A stretch of 64,000 nt of DNA from Cylindrospermum sp. NIES-4074 (GCA_003994795.1 AP018269.1:434001-498000), one strand, 5' to 3'. Shown: positions 46,181-55,728, counted from the first letter of the stretch. The notes: generated by a model not told the origin, from the letters alone. Numbers and translations are program-made.

Positions 46181-47232
46181 TTTTCGTCCCTATCCATTAC
46201 GCACCCACATTGACAAACATGGGTTCGAGTCGATAAAGTTTTTTTGACAATTTCACCGCAACTAGAGCATTCAAGGCTCGTATATTGCGGGTTTACCGCA
46301 ACTGTGACTTTCTTCCATACTTTACCAAAGTATTCAAGCCAGACACGGAACTGATACCAAGATGCGTCATTAATAGACTTAGCCAGACAATGATTTTTCA
46401 CCATATTCTTAATCCTCAAATCTTCATAGGCTATCAAGTCGTTAGACTGAACTACGCACCGTGCTAATTTCACAGCATGGTCTTTACGTTGCCTACTTAT
46501 TTTGAGGTGGCGTCTTCCTAAAATCTGTCTAGCTTTGCCTCTATTTTTTGAACCCTTAATTTTTCGAGAGATTCGTTTTTGAGAGCGTTTTAAAACCTGC
46601 TCACCAATTCTTAAAAATCTAGGATTAGCATAGGTATTTCCGTCAGAATCAGTGTAGAAATCTTTTAGTCCTACATCTAATCCTATGGTATTTCCAGAAG
46701 GTTGAATATTATCATTTCTATTGACATTAATGCAGAATTGAACATAAACACCGTCGGCACGTTTTACCAATCGGACTCGTTTAATTTGAGAGATTTGGTA
46801 GAAATGTAAATTACGAGTACCTTTGAGTTTTAACTTGCCAATTCCTTTTTTGTCGGTAAAAGTAATTGATTTTCTGTCTTCTGCAAGTCGCCATCCTGAT
46901 GTTTTGTATTCAACAGAACGACAATCTTTTTGGAATTGTGGAAATCCTTTCTTACCAGGAATCTTTTTCTGGCAATTATCATAAAAGCGAGAGATAGAAG
47001 ACCAAGCTCGTTCTGCACTAGCTTGTCTAGCCATTGAATTAAGTTCCGAAGCAAAGGCAAAAGTTTTAGCCAATACTGCACAGTATTTTTGCAAATCGTT
47101 TTTACCCGTATTCTGATTATCCATCCATAGCCGAATACAGCTATTGCGAACAAATTGGGCAGTACGGATAGCATCATCTACTGCTGCAAATTGCTTCACT
47201 TTTCCGTAGGCTTTGAACTCAAAAACTAGCAT
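46018..47232 (-). CDS. tnpB: TnpB RNA-guided nuclease (OrfB_IS605)
   Basis: 404 aa, full length. RuvC-like catalytic residues: Asp in GLDVGLK, Glu in IAYEDLRI, Asp in DRDENAARNIL. The four-Cys zinc ribbon is ECSSCGE and CQCGC. TnpB proteins are nucleases that use an omega RNA to cut DNA next to a TAM and help retain the transposon. All key residues look intact, so the protein is probably active. The C-terminal codons form part of the right-end hairpin. Confidence 0.93.
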   Translation of the reverse strand: MLVFEFKAYGKVKQFAAVDDAIRTAQFVRNSCIRLWMDNQNTGKNDLQKYCAVLAKTFAFASELNSMARQASAERAWSSISRFYDNCQKKIPGKKGFPQFQKDCRSVEYKTSGWRLAEDRKSITFTDKKGIGKLKLKGTRNLHFYQISQIKRVRLVKRADGVYVQFCINVNRNDNIQPSGNTIGLDVGLKDFYTDSDGNTYANPRFLRIGEQVLKRSQKRISRKIKGSKNRGKARQILGRRHLKISRQRKDHAVKLARCVVQSNDLIAYEDLRIKNMVKNHCLAKSINDASWYQFRVWLEYFGKVWKKVTVAVNPQYTSLECSSCGEIVKKTLSTRTHVCQCGCVMDRDENAARNILSRGLSTVGHTGTFALDASNALGDSSSTRSGASLTEQVMSLIKESQCL

Positions 47233-47392
47233 AACTACCTCTTGTTGTTATACTAGCATTACTAGCTAGCGTAAATATGGCAAATACAAAGACCAAGGCG
47301 AATAAATTCGCCCGTGTCGCTTATATCTCAGGGCTAAAGCCACTGAGCTTTACGCTTACCGGGCAATCTTGTAAAAATTGCATTGATTCGCG

Positions 47393-47435
47393 CAAAAATT
47401 CATCTCCTCACTCACTGCGAAGAGATGAATTTTTG
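47393..47435. terminator. bidirectional terminator hairpin at the fusA 3' end
   Basis: CAAAAATTCATCTC pairs with GAGATGAATTTTTG (14-bp perfect stem) with T-runs in either direction. It lies 38 bases beyond the EF-G paralogue stop. Confidence 0.72.
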
Positions 47436-47472
47436 TTTAAGCTAATGGTAAAGTGTGGATAGCTCAAAAGTG

Positions 47473-49494
47473 CTATTTGCTAGCCGATGTTGAGGATTGT
47501 CGATAGCAAGCAAACTCCATTGAGAAGGTTGCTATGCCAGAGGTGAGCGATCGCAAATCGGTAGAATATCCAAACATTCGCACTAGAGGTACTTCAGCCC
47601 GAATGACTGTATATCCTTGCATCGTTTGGGAACCCAATAACAAACCCCGACGGGAGGATAAGTCCCCTTGCACCCTACCCATCAACTCGTTGGGTGTTTC
47701 CACCTCCACCAGCATGATGGGTTCGAGGATGTAGGGTTTTGCATTGGCGATCGCTTTTTCCAGTGCTTGATGGGCTGCTGACCGAAACGCTAATTCCGAA
47801 GAGTCAATTGGGTGATAAGAACCACCCTCCAGCACAACTTTCACCCCGGTTACAGGATAGCCTTCTAGCTGTCCTGAAGCGATCGCTTCCCGGAAACCCT
47901 TCTCACACGCGGGGATATACTCCTTGGGAATCGCCCCCCCAACTACCCGGTTCTCAAAGACAAACGGCTCATTTGTCGGTTCAATCCACCCAGTAATGTG
48001 GGCAAACTGGCCAGGTCCACCCGATTGTTTCTTGAGTCGGTAGTCAAAAGTAGCACGCTGATTAATGGTTTCTCGGTAAGCCACCGCAGGAGTACCGACG
48101 TACACCTCGGCATTATATTCTCGCTGGATGCGTTCTAGGTAAATTTCCAGATGAAGTTCACCCATACCAGAAATCAGAGTCGCCCCTGATTCTGGGTCGA
48201 TGCTTAACCGGAAGGTGGGATCTTCTCGTTGAAAGCGGTTGAGGGCTTTGGATAGGCGATCGCTATCTTCCTGTTTCTTGGGTGTAACTGCCAGGGTAAT
48301 TACTGGTTCCGGTACAAACATTCGCTCTAAAGAAACTAGTGGTTCCCCAGCACAAAAAGTATCACCAGAGGCACAATCAACGCCCAACAGCGCCACAATA
48401 TCCCCAGCTACAGCAATTTTCACCTCTTCTCGCTTATTGGCGTGCATCTGCACCAATCGCCCAATTTGCACCCGCTGTCCTGTACGGGAGTTGTAAACGG
48501 TATTACCAGGCTTAAGCGTCCCAGAGTAAATGCGGGTGTAGGTCAATTGTCCAAAGGATTCCAAGGTGAGTTTGAATGCCAAAGCCACCAAAGCAGCATC
48601 AGGGTGAGGGTAGAGACTCACCGACTCTGAGGTTTTGACCACTTCTCTATCTACCGGAGATGGCAGATAAAGTGCGATCGCATCCAGTAAATTCTGCACT
48701 CCTTTGTTTTTGAATGCCGAACCCAGCAGCACAGGGGTAAGTTCTAGGTTTAAAGTTGCTTGTCGGATAGTTTCCCAAATCAGTTCTGGGGGAATCTCCT
48801 CACCAGCTAGCAGCATTTGGGTCATTGGTTCTGAGAACAGCGATAAAGCATCTAGCAGCTTTTCCCGTGCTTGTGTTGCCTCTGCTTCCAGGGCTGCGGG
48901 AATTGGCTGTTTGACCCAGTTCTCCCCATTTTCACCCTGGAAATAATTAGCCTGCATCTCTACCAGGTCAATCACCCCTAGAAATTGGTCTTCGCTACCG
49001 ATGGGGTATTGAAGCAACACCGCATTTAATGCCAACCTGTCACGCATTGCTTGCACAACACGAAACGGATTAGCCCCCATGCGATCCATCTTGTTGATGA
49101 ATGCTAAACGCGGCACTCGATAGCGTTTCATCTGCCGGTCTACAGTGATAGATTGGGACTGTACACCCGCTACGGCACACAACACCATTACGGCCCCATC
49201 CAGTACCCGTAAGGCACGTTCTACTTCAATTGTGAAGTCTACGTGACCAGGGGTATCAATTAAATTAATTTGGGTATCGTGCCACTGGCAGGTGGTAGCA
49301 GCGGAAGTGATAGTGATACCATGCAGTTTTTCCTCTGGCATAAAGTCCATCGTGGCACCTTTGCCGCCGCCCCGCACTTCCTCAATAGCGTGAATTCTGC
49401 CGGTGTAGAAGAGAATTCGCTCTGACAGTGTAGTTTTACCAGAGTCGATATGGGCAGATATCCCTATATTGCGGACGCGTTCTCGGGGAATCAT
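47473..49494 (-). CDS. elongation factor G paralogue
   Basis: 673 aa with all five EF-G domains. G1 AHIDSGKTT (canonical has Ala where Ser is), G3 DTPGH, G4 NKMDRMG, and GITITSAAT near residue 60. The switch-I stretch reads EVRGGGKGATMDFMPEEKLHG and departs from canonical EF-G (usually HDGAATMDWMEQEQERG), with one added Gly-rich turn. It stands alone and not in the rpsL-rpsG-fusA-tuf operon, so it is probably a second or third fusA paralogue rather than the main translocase. It may act in ribosome recycling or under stress. Confidence 0.9.
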   Translation of the reverse strand: MIPRERVRNIGISAHIDSGKTTLSERILFYTGRIHAIEEVRGGGKGATMDFMPEEKLHGITITSAATTCQWHDTQINLIDTPGHVDFTIEVERALRVLDGAVMVLCAVAGVQSQSITVDRQMKRYRVPRLAFINKMDRMGANPFRVVQAMRDRLALNAVLLQYPIGSEDQFLGVIDLVEMQANYFQGENGENWVKQPIPAALEAEATQAREKLLDALSLFSEPMTQMLLAGEEIPPELIWETIRQATLNLELTPVLLGSAFKNKGVQNLLDAIALYLPSPVDREVVKTSESVSLYPHPDAALVALAFKLTLESFGQLTYTRIYSGTLKPGNTVYNSRTGQRVQIGRLVQMHANKREEVKIAVAGDIVALLGVDCASGDTFCAGEPLVSLERMFVPEPVITLAVTPKKQEDSDRLSKALNRFQREDPTFRLSIDPESGATLISGMGELHLEIYLERIQREYNAEVYVGTPAVAYRETINQRATFDYRLKKQSGGPGQFAHITGWIEPTNEPFVFENRVVGGAIPKEYIPACEKGFREAIASGQLEGYPVTGVKVVLEGGSYHPIDSSELAFRSAAHQALEKAIANAKPYILEPIMLVEVETPNELMGRVQGDLSSRRGLLLGSQTMQGYTVIRAEVPLVRMFGYSTDLRSLTSGIATFSMEFACYRQSSTSASK

Positions 49495-49658
49495 AACATT
49501 TCCTTTTGTGAAAGTAACAAACAGTCACCGTCGGCACGGTAACTTTATTTATATTACAACTGTACTACAAAAGAGTAGACAGATCAATTACTTATCTAAT
49601 TTTTTCAAATTTTCAAAATATTTATACAGCCATAGTCTCAGCGAGGTTGGAAGTGAAT

Positions 49659-50216
49659 ATGAGCCACAAGCACCAAAACCAATTACCGCAAATGATTTGG
49701 GTGGTATGGATGGCGATCGCTCTATTCTCAACTGGATGTGAGGGAGTAATTGAATATTTACCGCCCTTACCAAGAATCCAAGTACCATCAAATCAGCCGC
49801 AACTGCCGCCCCAATCTGCCAAAACTGCCCAAATGGAAGCAGCAGTTCGTCAAGGTGTCAACCAAGTACGCCAAAAAAATGGACTACAACCCCTACAAAA
49901 TAATGAAAAACTAGCGCAGGTTGCCCGCAAATACAGCCGTCTGATGGCAGAAAAAAAATTCTTTAGCCACACCGCTCCTGATGGCAGCACAATGATAGAG
50001 AGAGTTCATGGCGCAGGTATTACTTATTGGATGGTGGGAGAGAATCTCTTCAAAAGTCAGAATGTCCCCCAACCCGTGCCTGCATCTATCGAAGGTTGGA
50101 TGAAAAGCCCCGGACACCGAGCTAATATTCTCCGTCCAGTGTTCACAGAAACGGGTGTGGGAGTATGGCAAGTTGATAATAGCTACTACATTACGCAGTT
50201 GTTTTTGCGGCGTTAA
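49659..50216 (+). CDS. exported CAP/SCP-domain protein
   Basis: 185 aa from ATG 49659 with GGAAG upstream; a TTG four codons earlier is less likely. A hydrophobic segment (MIWVVWMAIALFSTG) ending in Cys suggests a lipoprotein signal, though the lipobox (FSTGC) is weak. After a Pro/Gln-rich linker, the CAP domain shows VNQVRQKNGLQPL, FFSHTAPDGSTMIERV, GENL and GWMKSPGHRANILRP. These are the CAP-family cavity His and Glu residues. Function of bacterial CAP proteins is mostly unknown. Confidence 0.9.
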   Translation: MSHKHQNQLPQMIWVVWMAIALFSTGCEGVIEYLPPLPRIQVPSNQPQLPPQSAKTAQMEAAVRQGVNQVRQKNGLQPLQNNEKLAQVARKYSRLMAEKKFFSHTAPDGSTMIERVHGAGITYWMVGENLFKSQNVPQPVPASIEGWMKSPGHRANILRPVFTETGVGVWQVDNSYYITQLFLRR

Positions 50217-50235
50217 TTATAGCCAGCTGTTAAAG

Positions 50236-51045
50236 TTAAACTACCTCTTCGCCACCGGGATAACAGAAGGAAGAACGGGGAGCATAGAAGCCAAAGGTGG
50301 TTTCCAGCGGTTGTTTTGGTCGTAAAGCATAGACAGGATGACTTGGTTCGAGGAACTCCAAAGAAACGATTTGCCAAGGGCTAACGACCTCTGCAATATA
50401 AGGATAAACACCACTGGAGAATGACCCGTTGGCTTTTTTAGTGATGTACCGCAATTGACCACGAGCCACAGTAGCAATAGTGTTACCGACTTTAGCCGTA
50501 GTGCGGATGATGGGAACACCGTCAGATTCGGTTGTAGCTATTAAGGTATCGCCATTCAGGGTGAGAATTGTACGTCCCAGTGTTGCAGGAACCCCACGCT
50601 CTAAAACATATTTGATTACGGTAGAACTGGAGTTAAAGTAATTAGTCCACCATCTACCTGGGTTTACACCACCGGGAGCATCGAGGTTTTGGAGATCGGC
50701 ACCAATATAAGTCAGTGAATACGCGCCAAAGCCGGAAGTCTGATCATCATTATCAACTACATATTGGTTCATGAAGACCGCGCCCCGGGCGTTTGGTGTG
50801 AACCGATTTGGGACTAAGGCCTTAACAGCGGCAGGATCTTCGGGAATCCAGCCGAAATATAGCATTCGACTATTAATGACCATCTGCGGGGCTGCAAGCT
50901 TGTTGGTTTCTTGAGCTTGTGCCAAACTATCAGTATTAGAACCATTAATTAAGCTGCCGAGTGGTAGTGTACTCCCAACTGTTGCTGCGCCAGTAATTAA
51001 GCCAGCCGTCTTGAGAATTTGGCGGCGAGAGAAATTATTAGACAA
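50236..51045 (-). CDS. Tat-exported acetoacetate-decarboxylase-fold protein
   Basis: About 269 aa. I chose TTG 51045 because AGGAG lies six bases upstream; the longer frame to 51123 lacks a ribosome site. The N-terminus SRRQILKTAGLITGAATVG is a twin-arginine signal. The body has FGWIPEDPAAVKALVP, GVNPGRWWTNYFNSSSTV and YAPRSSFCYPGGEE, patterns of the acetoacetate-decarboxylase-like superfamily. The catalytic Lys of the decarboxylase is not obvious, so it is not a confident enzyme call. Confidence 0.78.
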   Translation of the reverse strand: MSNNFSRRQILKTAGLITGAATVGSTLPLGSLINGSNTDSLAQAQETNKLAAPQMVINSRMLYFGWIPEDPAAVKALVPNRFTPNARGAVFMNQYVVDNDDQTSGFGAYSLTYIGADLQNLDAPGGVNPGRWWTNYFNSSSTVIKYVLERGVPATLGRTILTLNGDTLIATTESDGVPIIRTTAKVGNTIATVARGQLRYITKKANGSFSSGVYPYIAEVVSPWQIVSLEFLEPSHPVYALRPKQPLETTFGFYAPRSSFCYPGGEEVV

Positions 51046-51709
51046 TTTAAGCTCCTGTAATTGGATACATTTTTTGAAGTATAGAACAATTTTTATCAAA
51101 CTGTTATACGTTAGATTTTTCACCTCAATAAATCGTTATCTAATTCCTTTCTTTCTTTTTATAAGTACACCAGAGTCTTGAACAAAATAGAAGCAGAAAA
51201 AAGGGTATTATGCTTTGTCTGGTAGGAGATTTTCCCATTGCTGCCAATGGTGGCAATGTTAGAGGGTGCGGTTTCTAAGTTAGGGTAAGCGCGCTTTTAT
51301 GCTTATTTGTTAAGTTAGTATCAAGCTTCAATATAGCTATATTAAAATAATAAAAAATAATCTAATAATTGGAGTTAACAATGTTAGTAAATACCCCAAT
51401 TTACTCTAGGATGACTACAGCGCTACATTCTCTAATTGCTGCGTGGGATTGTACCTTATAGCGTTTCTCGACCCAGTGAGGAACTCTAAGAAGTAATTAA
51501 CCACAGATAAACACAGATGAACACAGATAAATTCTTACCTCAGCAGACTAGGAAACGCTATATTTCCAGGGGTGCCAATTTTAGGGATTGGGGGATTTTT
51601 GGGCTGTGAAAACAGATGCAAATGATGGGAAGACAGACTTAGGATAGGTGTAGCGATCGCCAATTCCAACTAAACTACAGGTAATCTCACACTATTACAG
51701 GCATTTCTT
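51046..51709. other. intergenic region with a MITE-like repeat
   Basis: No gene is seen. It holds the TATAGCGTTTC element at 51457-51562 and AT-rich stretches. The Tat-protein and TspO genes face away from each other, so their promoters lie here. Confidence 0.5.
51457..51562. repeat. TATAGCGTTTC MITE-like element
   Basis: TATAGCGTTTCTCGACC (51457) and GGAAACGCTATA (to 51562) are inverted ends. The interior contains ACCACAGATAAACACAGATG and ACACAGATAAAT, a short internal tandem repeat. Confidence 0.6.
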
Positions 51710-52186
51710 GTGAAAGCTAGATGGATCATCACAGCAGTTTCAGCAGCGCTGTTTTTTGGCGGTAGTCTGTTCACATCACTGCGTGACCCTTGGTTTCAGA
51801 ATTTGCAACGCCCTGAATGGTTAACCTTTGAGTTCCTGATTCCGTTTATCTGGACATTCATTTGGGCTTGTCTCACCATCTCCGCAATTATTGTGTGGGA
51901 GCGCAGATCAAAACAACGCGAGCGTCCCTGGTACTTGATGGCTATCTATGCCGCGATCGCCATCCTCACCTCAATTTATAGCCCAATTGTCGTAGAACTT
52001 CGCAGCCTGGTAGGCGGAATCATTGTCGGCGGTTTGGCGACAATTCTCGTTTACATCCTGGCTTTTGTGGTCAAACCCATTTCCCAAAAAGCCTCTTGGC
52101 TGTTTTTACCATATGCGCTTTGGGGGCCTTTCGGTACTTATCTGACATGGTTATTGTTGCAACTTAATTCTGGTGTAGCCAAATAG
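51710..52186 (+). CDS. tspO: TspO/MBR family membrane protein
   Basis: 158 aa. Five transmembrane helices with loops bearing LQRPEWLTFEFLIP and WAWGPFG-like sequence (here ALWGPFGTYLTW). The GTG 51710 start is immediately followed by MKARW-type coding. TspO proteins bind tetrapyrroles and cholesterol-like ligands and act in stress and tetrapyrrole regulation in cyanobacteria. The characteristic WAPPK-like ending is replaced by a divergent C-terminus, so assignment is to the family and not a specific role. Confidence 0.75.
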   Translation: MKARWIITAVSAALFFGGSLFTSLRDPWFQNLQRPEWLTFEFLIPFIWTFIWACLTISAIIVWERRSKQRERPWYLMAIYAAIAILTSIYSPIVVELRSLVGGIIVGGLATILVYILAFVVKPISQKASWLFLPYALWGPFGTYLTWLLLQLNSGVAK

Positions 52187-52313
52187 TTAAAGCTTTTGGC
52201 AACAATCTCTCTATCATTTGCCAGAGGAACTAGCGATCGCCTTTATCTATGCTTTTGGTGTTTCCACCCCTCACCTATTCCCAGACTACTCCTTTGGAGA
52301 AGAAGAGGAATAT

Positions 52314-53444
52314 ATGCAAGGTCTTCGCTTAGGTACATTTTACGGGTTTGAAATCCGCATAGACCTGTCTTGGCTAGTTATTTTCTTCCTCGTGCTATGG
52401 ACTTTAACTGTAGGTCTATTTCCCACCAACTATCCCGGACTGAGTAACACCACTTATTTAGGTATGGGCATAGTAGCGACACTGCTATTTTTTGCTTCAC
52501 TGCTAGCCCATGAACTGTCTCACTCCTTTGTCGCTAGGGCCAAAGGAATTCCCGTTGAGGGCATCACCCTGTTTCTTTTTGGTGGTGTCTCCCGCACTCG
52601 CATGGATGCTGAAACTCCTGGTGATGAGTTCCAAATAGCCATCATTGGCCCCCTTACCAGTGTGGTGCTTGCTGCCTTCTTCGGCTTGATTTGGTATCTA
52701 GGCAAAACTGCTGGCTGGAGTGTTGTAGTTACAGGTATTGCCTTTTACCTCGCCTCAATTAACCTCGCCCTTGCCATCTTCAATATGCTACCTGGGCTTC
52801 CTTTAGATGGAGGTCGAGTATTGCGATCGCTTCTTTGGAAGTATACTGGCAGTCAGAGAAAAGCCACGCAAATTGCCTCTATTGGCGGTCAATGGCTAGC
52901 TTACTTGGTGATTGCTCTTGGTTTTTGGCAGTTGTTTGGTTCTGCTCTTTTGAGCGGTCTTTGGTTTATCTTGATTGGTTGGTTTCTCCACAACGCCGCA
53001 GAAATTAGCTATGAAGAGGTTTTGCTCCGCACCAGTTTGCAGGGAGTAAGGGCGCGGGAAATTATGACTCCCTATCCAGAAACAGTCAACGCCGAAATGA
53101 CGCTGCAAGAGTTAGTGGATAAATATTTCCTCACTCGTCGTTATCATTCCTTTCCGGTAACTGAAGATAGTCATCCTATAGGCATTATTACCTTAAATCA
53201 GGTCAAAGATGTGCCGCGAGAAGAATGGATATATCGAACCGTGAAAGATATCATGATTCCTTGTAGCAACGGAGTTACTGCATTTCCAGAAGAGCAAATG
53301 TCTCAAGTCCTCTCAAAAATGCAAGAGTCAGGTGTGCGTCGTGTACTGGTAACTCAGAATGGCTCACTCAAAGGCATTATTACCGCTAATGACGTGGCCA
53401 TTTGGTTACAGCGACAACGAGAGTTTGGTAAACAGATGGGATAA
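52314..53444 (+). CDS. site-2 intramembrane metalloprotease with CBS domains
   Basis: 376 aa from ATG 52314 with GAGG six bases upstream; a TTG at 52218 would add 32 unlikely residues. The zinc site is HELSH near residue 66 and NMLPGLPLDGGRVLRS (Asp third ligand) near 160-175. Six helices form the M50B core. The C-terminal 150 residues hold two CBS motifs (REIMTPYPETV and VKDIMIPCSNGV). S2P-type enzymes cleave membrane-anchored regulators; CBS pairs usually sense adenine nucleotides. Confidence 0.92.
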   Translation: MQGLRLGTFYGFEIRIDLSWLVIFFLVLWTLTVGLFPTNYPGLSNTTYLGMGIVATLLFFASLLAHELSHSFVARAKGIPVEGITLFLFGGVSRTRMDAETPGDEFQIAIIGPLTSVVLAAFFGLIWYLGKTAGWSVVVTGIAFYLASINLALAIFNMLPGLPLDGGRVLRSLLWKYTGSQRKATQIASIGGQWLAYLVIALGFWQLFGSALLSGLWFILIGWFLHNAAEISYEEVLLRTSLQGVRAREIMTPYPETVNAEMTLQELVDKYFLTRRYHSFPVTEDSHPIGIITLNQVKDVPREEWIYRTVKDIMIPCSNGVTAFPEEQMSQVLSKMQESGVRRVLVTQNGSLKGIITANDVAIWLQRQREFGKQMG

Positions 53445-53474
53445 AACGAGTTGACAGAAACTCCCGCCTATATA

Positions 53475-53867
53475 TCATCTTTTAAATAAATCTTTGAGCG
53501 GAGATTTATCCCTTTTAGGCGAATATTCAGAGCAATTTATCGCCTCTTCTGTCATTACAACATCAGGCTTAACTGCACACTTGAGATAATGATTATTGGA
53601 AAAAAAACGACAGTTTTTACAGGGAACTTGCTGTAAATGATTGATTGTAAAAACCATCTTATTGTCTAAGGCTGTACGGACTTTTCGCAAAATCAGTAAA
53701 AAGAAAACCCAACTGAGAACAAAGCTGAGAGGAGTTAAAAATATCAACAAGTCTGGGACATTTAAAGCATCTGGTTTTGCTTGCTCCTGTTTAACTTCAC
53801 TTTGTATTACCTGATGGAAATTCTTTTTTGCTGCTACATTGTGTTGGGGTATCTGCTCAATAGACAT
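53475..53867 (-). CDS. small membrane protein with Cys cluster
   Basis: 130 aa. One transmembrane helix (PDLLIFLTPLSFVLSWVFFLLIL, about 38-60) separates a polar N-terminal region from a cytoplasmic or lumenal tail with four Cys (CKNCRFF, LKCAV, INCSEY). The Cys pattern could bind iron-sulfur or zinc, but the family is unknown to me. Confidence 0.75.
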   Translation of the reverse strand: MSIEQIPQHNVAAKKNFHQVIQSEVKQEQAKPDALNVPDLLIFLTPLSFVLSWVFFLLILRKVRTALDNKMVFTINHLQQVPCKNCRFFSNNHYLKCAVKPDVVMTEEAINCSEYSPKRDKSPLKDLFKR

Positions 53868-54622
53868 ATTATTTACCCTTTGCTATATATGTTTACTATC
53901 CAGATTTTTGATAACAAGGTAATTGCTAATTTGTCGGTGGTCATTCTATTTTAGATTTTAGATTAGATATCTTCAACCTAAAACTTTCAATCTAAAATAT
54001 AGCCATCCTAAATCATTTGTGAAACTTGCAACCTCTCTCATTATTCTCTTTCCCTTGGCGTTATTGGCGTCTTCTCTGCGAGACGCTGCGCGTTGGCGGA
54101 AGCCTCTCGTAGAGAAGGCAGTTCGTTAAAAAAATACTGTTCACAAATCAAATAGGATTGCTATAGGCGTAATCAGTAATAATTCTAAAAAGAAGTGACT
54201 AGGACGATTAACATTGCTGAAACCGCTCTTTAGCTCTTAAGTGTGAGCATTGAATTTATGCCGATAATCTTGCTGGCAAATGCCTTCAAATTGATGCGGA
54301 TAGAGAACTGCATTGAAATAAATCTTTTAGTGGTTTGTTCAGACTCGGATATTTACAAGAGTTTAATTATAGATGTAGCAAAAAAAAAGTTCATCCATCT
54401 CCGCCGATAGTTTTGGTTGCTGGTTTATGAATGTATATCCAAAGGAGGAAATTACCAAATAGACTTGCCAAAGAAAATTTTCATGCTAGAATATTTACGT
54501 GTATTTCCCATAGACATTAAAAAATAAAATGGGGAATTCAGCCAGCTTGAGAAAGTAGCATCTCCGTGTATTAAACGCCAATTACAACATTAGTTTCATA
54601 AGTTTTACAAGTCTGGTAAATT
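53868..54622. other. 755-base intergenic region with a hairpin repeat
   Basis: No gene is seen. At 54070-54118 a dyad CTTCTCTGCGAG/CTCTCGTAGAGAAGG forms a stem with CTGCGCGTTGGCGG in the loop, a repeat related to the extra segment inside MITE copies A and B. An AAAGGAGGAAATT at 54440 looks like a ribosome site but precedes no good frame. Confidence 0.45.
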
Positions 54623-55051
54623 ATGGATGCGGGATTTTTGAGTAGGCTTCCTGTAGCACCTCTATTTTTACTCTGGTTGGCTTATGCACTCTTGGGATGG
54701 TATCTTGCCGCTCATCACATTGTGTGGTTAGTTGGATGTTTTATAACTGCGATCGCTCTAGCAATTGTGCGGAAGAGTTGGTTGTGGTTAGAAACTTTGA
54801 TGGCGTTTGGTTCAAAGACCTTAGTTGTTGTCTTAGTTTTAAGTGCATCAATTGCTTTAGTAGCTACTTGGTCGCTATTATTTAGCCTTTTTGTGATCCC
54901 AGTAGCGACTACTATTTTAGCTGATTTAGAAATGCGTTTTGCTGGTTTTAGGAAAGTCAATTCCTTTTGGATTTTAACAATACTGGCAATATTAGGTTTG
55001 GTAGTGGGGGAAACGATAGATATTGTGCTTTTACCCAGTAGCAGATACTAA
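54623..55051 (+). CDS. conserved small membrane protein
   Basis: 142 aa with four predicted transmembrane helices (about 10-30, 30-48, 62-88, 115-135). LPVAPLFLLWLAYALLGWYLA and IVWLVGCFITAIALAIV are typical of an unnamed cyanobacterial family. There is no catalytic motif. Function unknown. It precedes the broken permease by 2 bases, so the two may once have been one transcript. Confidence 0.72.
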   Translation: MDAGFLSRLPVAPLFLLWLAYALLGWYLAAHHIVWLVGCFITAIALAIVRKSWLWLETLMAFGSKTLVVVLVLSASIALVATWSLLFSLFVIPVATTILADLEMRFAGFRKVNSFWILTILAILGLVVGETIDIVLLPSSRY

Positions 55052-55053
55052 AA

Positions 55054-55545
55054 TATGGCTGATTTCAGCTACAGGGCTATTTCATTCTCAACACTGTTGG
55101 CATTTGTTTTTGGTGATTATGCCTCCCAAGTATGGCGGTGAGGGATGTTTTTATCTTCTGTTTATGCAGCAGTAACGATCGCCTTTTTAACGGCTTTGAA
55201 TATCATCGGATTACAGCAGGGTAAGTGGACGCAAAACTTGCTGACTGCGGCTAATACCAATTCCCCATAAAGTTGAAACAAATGAGATCCCCCCAACCCC
55301 CCTTAAAAAGGGGGGCTAGGATAAATCATATGTATCAAGGTTTAAGAGAAATGGTATAAGGTCTTCGGTTTGTTGTTGGTGGTGATTTTCGGTTCAGCTA
55401 CTCCGGCTCATACTACCGTCCCTGTGGAATCTGCATCACCCAGAACTTGGGGACTAGCGATGGTGTTTGTCTTATCTGTCCTACGGTAGCTGGAATGAGG
55501 CGGCTTATATCTCCGCAGAGATACAAGATAGACGCAGATTTGCGA
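55054..55545 (+). pseudogene. broken amino-acid permease (APC superfamily)
   Basis: Three pieces of an APC transporter remain. (1) FVFGDYASQVWR, an in-frame stop at about 55140, then ALNIIGLQQGKWTQNLLTAA. (2) After a MITE insertion at 55254-55357: GLLLVVIFGSATP and ESASPRTWGLAMVFVL. (3) After a frameshift near 55485: YGSWNEAAYISAEIQD. Each piece reads like neighbouring parts of one protein. It has no intact N- or C-terminus. Confidence 0.75.
55254..55357. repeat. MITE inserted in the permease pseudogene
   Basis: ATACCAATTCCCC (55254) and GAAATGGTAT (to 55357) are approximate inverted ends. The core has ATCCCCCCAACCCC and AAAAAGGGGGGCTAGGA, resembling the GGGGG/CCCCC palindromes of the AGAGGATGT family. 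Confidence 0.6.
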
Positions 55546-55657
55546 TAATTGGGGATTTTTCTGGCTTGGGGAGGGAATTGGGGGAGATGAAATGCGATCG
55601 CCTCCGGCGGGCGGGTACGCCATCGCACCTTGCGTCTAGGGTGTCGTTGGAATATGG

Positions 55658-55691
55658 CTAATTAATCAGCCATTATTTTTACCTGTTATAT
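55658..55691. repeat. 34-bp direct repeat, copy 1
   Basis: CTAATTAATCAGCCATTATT and the following 14 bases match 55816-55849 exactly. Copy 2 covers the last codons of the HEPN pseudogene. A TAGGTTGGG MITE lies between. Confidence 0.75.
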
Positions 55692-55728
55692 CATGTCCGG
55701 ATAATTAGTTAGCATAAAACTTTTATTA

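Larger units (their letters stand above)
46000..47360 (-). mobile_element. IS200/IS605-group element carrying only tnpB
   Basis: Both subterminal hairpins are visible: CTCAGGTCTAAAGACACTGAG (46011-46031) at the right end, and CTCAGGGCTAAAGCCACTGAG (47327-47347) at the left end, in the same orientation as this family requires. Exact cleavage sites could not be set, so the ends are approximate. There is no Y1 transposase gene (tnpA), so it must be mobilised in trans or be immobile. Confidence 0.82.

Noticed and set aside
47277-47462. 61-codon plus-strand frame beside tnpB
   Set aside because: Covers the IS left-end hairpin and the terminator hairpin; not gene-like.
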